Assembly: GCF_001406815.1 (NCBI RefSeq)
Contig: NZ_CVRR01000013.1
Span: forward strand, 1 to 49,341
Direction of reading: 5' to 3'
Length of the DNA stretch: 49,341 bases
DNA from: Roseburia faecis
GTDB taxonomy: Bacteria; Bacillota; Clostridia; Lachnospirales; Lachnospiraceae
Shown: piece by piece, positions 43,156 to 49,341 of the stretch
How the letters are laid out: each line of letters starts with the position of its first letter
How positions within the stretch are numbered: the first letter of the stretch is position 1
The notes under the pieces: model-generated
What the model was told of the DNA's origin: nothing
What the model saw: the letters and a program-made list of their open reading frames with translations, nothing else
The model's database searches: none
Translations under genes and position numbers: made by a program

Positions 43156-45216
43156 ATGGCAGGACAGAATAACGGAAAGCAGGGCGGACAGCAGCAGGAT
43201 GTCAACCAGCTGTTAAAGGTGCGCCGTGAAAAGCTTGCAAATCTGCAGGAAGCGGGACAGGACCCGTTTCAGATTACCAAATATGACGTAACCCATCACA
43301 CATCAGATGTGAAGGATCTTTACAATGCACACGAAGAGAAGCTTTTAGCCGGCAGACCGGCAGTTAATACCGATGGTATGGACGAGGCAGCTGCAAGAGA
43401 GGCAGTCAAAGCAGATTATGAGGAGAGAAGAAGCATCATGGATGCCGATCCGATCCACGTATCCATTGCAGGACGCATGATGTTCAAGCGTGTCATGGGA
43501 AAAGCATCTTTCGCAAACATTCAGGATCTCAAGGGAAACATTCAGATCTATGTTGCGCGTGACGCAATCGGAGAAGATCTGTATGCAACTTTCAAGAAAT
43601 CCGACATCGGTGATATTTGGGGTGTCAAGGGATATGCATTCCGCACAAAGACAGGAGAAATCTCCATCCATGCGGAGGAGATGACACTGCTTTCCAAATC
43701 TTTGCAGATCCTTCCGGAGAAATTCCATGGACTGACCGACACGGATATGCGTTACCGTCAGAGATACATTGATCTGATCATGAATCAGGAGAGCAAGGAA
43801 GTATTTGTAAAGCGCTCCAAGATTTTAAAGGAGATCCGTAACTTCTTAGCAGACCGTGATTTCATGGAAGTAGAGACTCCGATGCTTGTTGCAAACGCAG
43901 GTGGTGCGGCAGCAAGACCATTTGAGACACATTACAATGCATTAAATGAGGATGTAAAGCTTCGTATTTCCCTGGAACTTTACTTAAAGAGACTGATCGT
44001 TGGTGGACTGGAGCGTGTATACGAGATCGGCCGTGTATTCCGTAACGAGGGTGTGGATACCCGCCACAATCCGGAATTTACCCTGATGGAGCTGTATCAG
44101 GCATACACTGATTACGAGGGCATGATGGAACTGACCGAATCCATGTTCCGTTACCTTGCCGAAAAAGTATGCGGATCTACAAAGATCTCTTACAATGGTG
44201 TAGAAATTGACCTTGGAAAGCCATTCGCACGTCTGACAATGAACGATGCGATCAAGAAATATACCGGAATTGATTTTGATCAGGTACCGGATGATGCAGC
44301 AGCAAAGAAACTTGCAGACGAGCATCATATTGCATACGAAGAGCGTCACAAGAAGGGTGATATCATCAACCTCTTCTTCGAGGAATACTGCGAGAAGGAA
44401 CTGATCCAGCCGACCTTTATCATGGATCACCCGATCGAGATTTCTCCACTGACCAAGAAGAAACCAAGCGATCCTACCAAGGTAGAGCGTTTCGAGTTAT
44501 TCTGCAATACATGGGAGATGTGTAACGCATACTCCGAGTTAAATGATCCGATTGATCAGCGTGAGCGTTTCGCGGCACAGGATGCCAATGCCGCGGCCGG
44601 TGATGACGAAGCAGAACACACCGATGAAGATTTCCTGAATGCACTGGAGATCGGTATGCCGCCTACAGGTGGTATCGGATACGGAATTGACCGTCTGGTA
44701 ATGTTACTGACAGACAGTCAGGCAATCCGTGACGTACTTCTGTTCCCGACGATGAAGAGCATCGGTGGCGTAAAGGCTGAAAATGGCGTAAGTTCTAAGC
44801 CTTCAGAAGAGGTAAAAGCTGAGCCGGAGAAGATTGATTTCTCTAATGTAAAGATTGAACCTTTATTTGAGGAAGAAGTAGACTTCGATACATTCAGCAA
44901 GTCAGATTTCAGAGCTGTTAAGGTAAAAGAGTGTGTAGCAGTTCCTAAGTCAAAGAAATTATTACAGTTTACTTTAGATGACGGAACAGGCACAGACCGC
45001 ACTATTTTAAGCGGAATCCACGCTTATTATGAGCCAGAAGAGCTTGTTGGAAAGACACTTATTGCCATCACAAATCTTCCACCTAGAAAGATGATGGGAA
45101 TTGAATCTTGTGGTATGTTACTTTCAGCAGTAAACAATCTTAAGGATTCAGAGGATGAAGAACTTCATCTTCTTATGGTTGATAACCACATTCCAGCAGG
45201 TGCAAAGCTTTACTAA
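43156..45216 (+). CDS. lysS: Lysyl-tRNA synthetase fused to a MetRS-type tRNA-binding domain
   Basis: 686 residues from ATG 43156 (AGAGAGG eight bases ahead; ATG 43150 is too close). Residues 1-535 are class II LysRS: OB-fold anticodon domain (60-170), motif 2 [21 protein letters not shown], motif 3 [13 protein letters not shown] short linker (535-570) leads to a Trbp111/EMAP-like domain (576-686: [38 protein letters not shown]), normally seen in MetRS. The nucleotide style changes near 44770 to more A/T at third positions, suggesting a later fusion. Confidence 0.92.
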   Translation: MAGQNNGKQGGQQQDVNQLLKVRREKLANLQEAGQDPFQITKYDVTHHTSDVKDLYNAHEEKLLAGRPAVNTDGMDEAAAREAVKADYEERRSIMDADPIHVSIAGRMMFKRVMGKASFANIQDLKGNIQIYVARDAIGEDLYATFKKSDIGDIWGVKGYAFRTKTGEISIHAEEMTLLSKSLQILPEKFHGLTDTDMRYRQRYIDLIMNQESKEVFVKRSKILKEIRNFLADRDFMEVETPMLVANAGGAAARPFETHYNALNEDVKLRISLELYLKRLIVGGLERVYEIGRVFRNEGVDTRHNPEFTLMELYQAYTDYEGMMELTESMFRYLAEKVCGSTKISYNGVEIDLGKPFARLTMNDAIKKYTGIDFDQVPDDAAAKKLADEHHIAYEERHKKGDIINLFFEEYCEKELIQPTFIMDHPIEISPLTKKKPSDPTKVERFELFCNTWEMCNAYSELNDPIDQRERFAAQDANAAAGDDEAEHTDEDFLNALEIGMPPTGGIGYGIDRLVMLLTDSQAIRDVLLFPTMKSIGGVKAENGVSSKPSEEVKAEPEKIDFSNVKIEPLFEEEVDFDTFSKSDFRAVKVKECVAVPKSKKLLQFTLDDGTGTDRTILSGIHAYYEPEELVGKTLIAITNLPPRKMMGIESCGMLLSAVNNLKDSEDEELHLLMVDNHIPAGAKLY

Positions 45217-45342
45217 AAACGTGATGTACCTTATTGGTGGAAATTTGTAAAATTACAAAAATACGCCAATTTTACGCCAAACGATGCAGAGTTTGATGTA
45301 AGAAAATAATATAATGATGTGGAATCAGACGATATGACATAG

Positions 45343-45380
45343 AAGCCCCATTGGATAGAGAAATCTGTCTGATGGGGCTT
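45343..45380 (+). terminator. Hairpin after lysS
   Basis: AAGCCCCAT (45343-45351) pairs with ATGGGGCTT (45372-45380), followed by AATTA rather than a long T run. Likely lysS terminator, though 125 bp past the stop. The region 45217-45342 holds no gene. Confidence 0.55.
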
Positions 45381-45426
45381 AATTACATATAGAACAAAGA
45401 TTTTAATAATAAAGGAGAATTTGAGG

Positions 45427-45858
45427 ATGCAGAATTATGATGGTCAATTTAAACTAAATGGACAGGAATATTTTTATAGAGCAAAGGATGACAGTGGAAG
45501 TTCAAAAATTACAAGGGTTAATAATGAAGAACATCATTACCGAATGGTTGAAATAACTAATAAGGAAACTGGGAATTATGATGTTATGATGATTAGTACA
45601 GGAGATTCATTTACTATGTTTCACAGAGCAGCAGGACCGGAGCTTCTGGCAGAGTGCAGGACACTTCACGGATGTGAGACTGGAGAAGCAAAGATAACAA
45701 AAGCCTATAATTTGCCATGTGATTATGTGATACATACTGTAGGACCGATATGGAATGGTGGAAGGAATAGAGAAGAGGAACTTCTTGCTAACTGCTATTT
45801 TAATTCCATGAAGCTGGCAATGGATAATGGAATCAGGAGGAACTACGGAGAGAGGTAA
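45427..45858 (+). pseudogene. Chimeric, truncated macro-domain gene
   Basis: 143 residues from ATG 45427 behind AAAGGAG. Residues about 1-60 ([18 protein letters not shown]) are unrelated to macro domains; from about 65 the protein reads [44 protein letters not shown], a clear macro domain missing its first strand and ADP-ribose loop (NAAN, GGGVDGAI) and also its C-terminal third. Two gene pieces seem joined by deletion and then cut. ADP-ribose binding is unlikely. Confidence 0.65.
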
Positions 45859-46002
45859 AACATATAAGGTTATTATGTGACTTTGATGATAAAGTAGCAT
45901 ATATCATTGGTTATGTTACATACAAATGAGGTTGCAGATATTAGTGAAAGAATGATTGAGTAGAATAAATTATTAGTATTTTATTAGGAAGGTGGAATAT
46001 AT

Positions 46003-47562
46003 ATGAAACAAGATACTTTAGAGGGCAAAGCAAAAACAAAAAATGGGGTAAAACGGCTGTGTTTTTCCATAATCTGCATTCTTCTGGAAGTGATTTTTAT
46101 TATTACTATCGTAACACGCTTGAATGAATATGCAGAAATTATAAATTTATTTACAAGGATTTTGAGTGGGATCTTGGTTTTGGGATTGTACGCATCAAAT
46201 AAGACATCCTCTATGAAAATGCCTTGGGTCATCTTAATTCTAATTTTCCCAATTATGGGTGTAGGCCTGTATTTGTTGATTGGTTTGAATGGTGGCACAC
46301 ATAAAATGCGTGAGCGATATGCAGAAATTGATAGCAAATTGTTACCAATGCTTCCGGACAGTCAGGAGTGTTTGAGCAGAATAAAAGAAACAATTCCGAA
46401 AGCAGGAAATATAGCAAGTTACATACAAAGAAATTCGCAGTATCCAATCTATCAGAATACGGATATTATGTATTTTGATGAAGCAGTGAAAGGATTAGAG
46501 GCACAGCTTAAGGATTTGGAGAAAGCACAGAAGTTTATCTTTATGGAATATCATGCGATAGAAGACGCTGAAGCATGGCATAAGATTCAAGATGTTCTGG
46601 AAGAGCGAGTAAAAGCAGGTGTGGAAGTTAGAGTATTCTACGATGATATGGGTTCTATAGGCTTTATTAACACAGATTTTGTGAAAAAGATGGAGGCAAT
46701 AGGAATTCATTGCCGTGTATTCAATCCGTTTATGCCAGGTTTAAATCTGTTTTTGAACAATCGTGATCATAGAAAAATAACAGTTATTGATGGAAAAGTC
46801 GGATTTACAGGTGGATATAATCTGGCAAACGAATATTTTAATTACACACACCCGTATGGACAGTGGAAAGATACAGGTATTCGTTTAGAAGGAGATGCTG
46901 TTCAGTCGCTTACGGTGACATTTTTGGAAATGTGGAATGCAGTAAGTGATAAGGATGCTAATGATTCTGATTTTAGTAAATACCTTTTCCACTATGATTA
47001 TGCGGCACAGCAAACTGGGTTTGTTCAACCTTATGCAGACAGCCCTATGGATAATGAGCAAGTAGGAGAAGAAGTTTATATCAGTATGATAAATAAAGCT
47101 GAAAAATATTGTTGGTTTATGACTCCATATCTAATCATAACAGATGAAATGACGCATGCGTTATGTCTGGCAGCTAAGCGAGGGGTAGACGTAAGAATTA
47201 TCACACCTGGTATCCCTGATAAAAAATTCATTTATAATATAACTCGTTCTTTTTATCATGGATTAGTTAAACATGGTGTTCGTGTTTATGAATGGACTCC
47301 TGGTTTCTGTCATGCAAAAATGAGTGTGGCAGATGACTGTATGGCAACTTGTGGAACAATTAATCTGGATTATCGAAGTTTATATCACCATTTTGAAAAC
47401 GGCTGTTTTATGGCAGATTGTCAGGCAGTTGTGGAAATAAAAAATGATCTGATAAGAACGATGGGAGAATGTCGTGATGTGACAGACCAATATCAAACCG
47501 GACGAAGTGCATATTTGCGACTGGGACAATTATTTATGAGATTATTTGCTGGATTGCTATAA
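46003..47562 (+). CDS. cls: Cardiolipin synthase
   Basis: 519 residues. Two N-terminal membrane helices (about 15-40, 45-85), and two PLD catalytic motifs: NRDHRKITVIDGKVGFTGG and HAKMSVADDCMATCGTINLD. It joins two phosphatidylglycerols to cardiolipin. SD GGAAGG before ATG 46003; terminator at 47576. Confidence 0.93.
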   Translation: MKQDTLEGKAKTKNGVKRLCFSIICILLEVIFIITIVTRLNEYAEIINLFTRILSGILVLGLYASNKTSSMKMPWVILILIFPIMGVGLYLLIGLNGGTHKMRERYAEIDSKLLPMLPDSQECLSRIKETIPKAGNIASYIQRNSQYPIYQNTDIMYFDEAVKGLEAQLKDLEKAQKFIFMEYHAIEDAEAWHKIQDVLEERVKAGVEVRVFYDDMGSIGFINTDFVKKMEAIGIHCRVFNPFMPGLNLFLNNRDHRKITVIDGKVGFTGGYNLANEYFNYTHPYGQWKDTGIRLEGDAVQSLTVTFLEMWNAVSDKDANDSDFSKYLFHYDYAAQQTGFVQPYADSPMDNEQVGEEVYISMINKAEKYCWFMTPYLIITDEMTHALCLAAKRGVDVRIITPGIPDKKFIYNITRSFYHGLVKHGVRVYEWTPGFCHAKMSVADDCMATCGTINLDYRSLYHHFENGCFMADCQAVVEIKNDLIRTMGECRDVTDQYQTGRSAYLRLGQLFMRLFAGLL

Positions 47563-47575
47563 GAATCTGATGAAA

Positions 47576-47630
47576 CGACCTTTCAAAAAACAGTTGATTT
47601 AGAAGTTAACTGTTTTTGAAAGGCCGTTTT
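47576..47630 (+). terminator. Long hairpin terminator after cls
   Basis: A roughly 20-bp stem: CGACCTTTCAAAAAACAGTT (47576-47595) with its near complement (47605-47625), then TTTT. The gap 47640-47816 shows a short frame EQTMLNALETRISEY ending near 47802, possibly a gene tail, nothing firm. Confidence 0.8.
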
Positions 47631-47834
47631 TGCTATATCTAACAGTCTGTTGTACAAAAAAGATTTTGCATGGATGAAAAAACAAACCTTGTTGAGGTTA
47701 AATTGAGTTTTCCATTGTATTGTATTGCTAATGAATAAGGATAAGAAAAAGAACAGACAATGCTGAATGCTCTGGAAACAAGAATATCTGAGTATAGTAT
47801 GTAAGTTCGTAACAGAATGAAAGGAGCGATTCAA

Positions 47835-48374
47835 ATGAGCAATTTGGAAAATTATATGAAACAGCAAGCAATTTTTTGTGAACAAAATGATAGCATTAGT
47901 AAGAATCTGTATTCAGAGTATGGTGTAAAAAGAGGCTTACGAGATGAAAAAGGGCAAGGTGTGTTGACGGGGCTTACAAATATTTCTAATATAAAAGCTT
48001 TTGAATATCGTGATGGAGTAAAGAGTCCATGTGATGGCGAGTTATCTTATCGTGGTTATAATATAAAAGATTTAGTAACAGGAAGTAAAGGAAAAAGGTT
48101 TGTCTTTGAAGAAGGAGCATATCTTCTTTTATTCGGAGAATTGCCAACTGATACACAGTTAATGGAATTTCAGGGAAGACTATCTGATTGTATGGAACTA
48201 CCGACTAACTTTACCAGAGATGTCATTATGAAAGCACCTACATCAGATATTATGGGTTCTATGACTCGAAGTATTCTTACATTGGGCTCTTACGATAAGG
48301 AGAAAGAAAGTCTTGAAATGATTACAGGTTTTGCTTGCACTATTAATGCTATTGAAAAGAACAAGAAGGACTGA
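47835..48374 (+). pseudogene. Truncated citrate synthase
   Basis: 179 residues from ATG 47835 (MSNLENYMK). The first 160 residues follow citrate synthase: NISNIKAFEYRDGVKSPCDG, GELSYRGYNIKDLVTG, FEEGAYLLLFGELPT, TSDIMGSMTRSILTLGSYD. After about residue 163 the sequence turns into an unrelated tail (EMITGFACTINAIEKNKKD) and stops; normal length is about 450, and all catalytic His/Asp residues are lost. A deletion is the simplest cause. Confidence 0.75.
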
Positions 48375-48430
48375 CAACTCCCTGTTTTGAGAATTGAGAA
48401 AATCGATACTTGTAGATGGAGGTAATCAAA

Positions 48431-48574
48431 ATGAAAGAATATCAATATTTGATTGGAAAAATTATTGTCGCAGTGGCAATTATAGTTGCCGCAATCATTA
48501 TAGCGCAGGCTATTGGTGGAGCTGGAGAAAGTATCCGTAGTAGCTTGTTGCAATTAAGGGATGCTCTTCGATAA
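48431..48574 (+). CDS. Small membrane peptide, 47 aa
   Basis: ATG 48431 behind GGAGG (48418-48422). The product has one hydrophobic helix (about 7-27, IGKIIVAVAIIVAAIIIAQA) and a basic amphipathic tail (RSSLLQLRDALR). It is too short for routine ORF calls. Family unknown; small toxins and holin-like peptides have similar form. Confidence 0.5.
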   Translation: MKEYQYLIGKIIVAVAIIVAAIIIAQAIGGAGESIRSSLLQLRDALR

Positions 48575-48630
48575 CTTCCTGTTTTTCAAGCTGTACATGA
48601 AAATGTATGGCTTTATTTTATAAAAACACA

Positions 48631-48673
48631 TTGACAATTATCTATGTATATGCTAATCTACACACATAGATAA
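48631..48673 (+). promoter_or_regulatory. ArsR promoter and operator
   Basis: TTGACA at 48631-48636 and TAATCT at 48654-48659 with an upstream TGC (extended -10). A perfect 10-bp inverted repeat TTATCTATGT / ACATAGATAA (48638-48647, 48664-48673) brackets the -10. Repression by the ArsR product is expected, as in other arsR operons. Confidence 0.75.
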
Positions 48674-48695
48674 ATATCAATGCGAGGTAAATGAA

Positions 48696-48998
48696 ATGGA
48701 ACTAACAAATGTTGCATTAATCTGCAAGGCACTTGGAGATTCAAACAGATTAGAAATAGTGCAAATGTTGTCAGATGGCGAAAAATGTGGATGCAGGCTC
48801 TTGGAAAAATTTGAAATTACACAGCCAACCCTGTCTCATCATATGAAGATACTGGTGGAATGTGGATTGGTGAATGATCGCAAAGAAGGTAAATGGCATC
48901 ATTACTCTTTGAATTGTGATACTTTATTAGAATTCAAGAATTTTATTGGCAGTTTGACATGTGAGTCATGCTGTGACAAAAAAGATAGCTGTTGTTAG
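48696..48998 (+). CDS. arsR: ArsR/SmtB-family repressor
   Basis: 100 residues from ATG 48696, GAGG at eight bases. Winged helix with metal site EKCGCRLLEKF in helix 3 (CxC form) and recognition helix TQPTLSHHMKILVECGLV. The tail CESCCDKKDSCC adds further Cys. It should release DNA when arsenite or antimonite binds. Drives the acr3 gene that follows 15 bp later. Confidence 0.93.
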   Translation: MELTNVALICKALGDSNRLEIVQMLSDGEKCGCRLLEKFEITQPTLSHHMKILVECGLVNDRKEGKWHHYSLNCDTLLEFKNFIGSLTCESCCDKKDSCC

Positions 48999-49013
48999 AG
49001 GGGAAATGCTAAG

Positions 49014-49260
49014 ATGAAGTTTTTTCAAAAGTATTTATCTGTGTGGGTCATTCTATGCATGATCATCGGTGTATCCATAGGACATTTTTTTCCGATGATA
49101 CCCAATATATTAAATAAGTTTGAATATGCAGGGATATCTATTCCTATGGCTGTATTAATCTGGATTATGATTTATCCAATGATGATTAAGGTGGACTTCA
49201 AAAGTGTCAAGTATATCAGCAAAAATCCGAAAGGATTATTTGTGACTTGGATCGTTAATT
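49014..49260 (+). pseudogene. acr3: acr3 arsenite efflux gene, interrupted
   Basis: Starts with the ACR3 N-terminus MKFFQKYLSVWVILCM and reads normal family sequence through NPKGLFVTWIVN (about residue 83), with the first two membrane segments. At 49261 a foreign sequence begins and the frame ends at 49289 with CKRLVSGWI. ACR3 proteins are about 350 residues, so the gene is broken, unless it resumes beyond the window. Confidence 0.8.
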
Positions 49261-49341
49261 GTAAGCGCCTAGTTTCAGGGTGGATTTAAAATCATCACAA
49301 AATTTGCCATAATTATAGATGATAGATGCCAGCATTTTACT
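49261..49341. mobile_element. Probable IS66-family element, left end
   Basis: At the break point in acr3 the sequence starts GTAAGCGCCTAGTTTCAGGG. IS66-family inverted repeats usually begin GTAAGCG, and the element inserts into coding DNA with short target repeats. The window ends before any transposase gene, so family and boundaries need the next sequence. Confidence 0.5.

Overview
The window looks like a chromosomal piece of a motile, Gram-positive, anaerobic gut member of the Lachnospiraceae, closest in style to Roseburia/Agathobacter. The signs are a sigma-28 type flagellin promoter, a spore/cell-wall hydrolase set (CwlD-like, GH18, SleB-like), a compact Tad pilus operon with Lachnospiraceae-type accessory genes (DUF5702-like, FHA/DUF6382-like), DUF4358, DUF6240-like and DUF6145-like proteins, MecA, and SD-led genes with occasional TTG/GTG starts. 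The family assignment is inferred from gene content; no search was run.

Layout. Positions 1-3.4 kb are an AT-rich, decayed accessory stretch: a truncated Asp-box propeller gene, a near-identical 189-bp copy of part of it inside a small lipoprotein gene, a tail fragment of a serine recombinase, an unknown secreted protein, and two small membrane proteins ending in zinc ribbons. Positions 3.5-10.2 kb hold an agr-like signalling locus: AgrB-type peptide processing protease, a small membrane protein, a convergent five-gene ABC transporter/lipoprotein operon, then an AgrC-like GHKL kinase and a LytTR response regulator. The agrB and kinase promoters share a long upstream element placed exactly 43 bp from each -10 box. 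Positions 10.3-23.4 kb hold a long DUF6240-like protein, DUF4358 and DHHW proteins, cell wall hydrolases, a Ser/Thr kinase fused to a ParA-like domain followed by a second P-loop-like ORF without a normal start codon, mecA, flagellin and fliS. Positions 23.5-32.8 kb form one Tad pilus operon under a perfect consensus promoter: prepilin peptidase, TadZ, TadA/CpaF, TadB, TadC, a 55-residue Flp pilin, a DUF5702-like TadG analogue, two TadE-like pseudopilins, a second prepilin peptidase and an FHA protein. Positions 32.9-45.2 kb are housekeeping: rhomboid protease, flavodoxin/SCP2 protein, HIT, murG, SleB-like hydrolase, argF, birA, a DUF6145-like gene, coaX, dusB, greA and a lysS fused to a MetRS-type tRNA-binding domain. 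From 45.3 kb to the end the sequence is AT-rich again and damaged: a chimeric macro-domain gene, cardiolipin synthase, a truncated citrate synthase, an ArsR regulator with a clear operator, and an acr3 arsenite pump cut by what looks like an IS66-family end at 49261.

How parts may work together. The kinase/regulator pair probably reads a peptide made by the AgrB protein and acts at the two matching promoters, with the ABC transporter as the likely export or immunity output; no AgrD peptide gene was recognised. The FHA protein in the pilus operon and the kinase-ATPase genes upstream suggest phospho-Thr control of surface structures, which is inference. No CRISPR array, tRNA or rRNA was seen.
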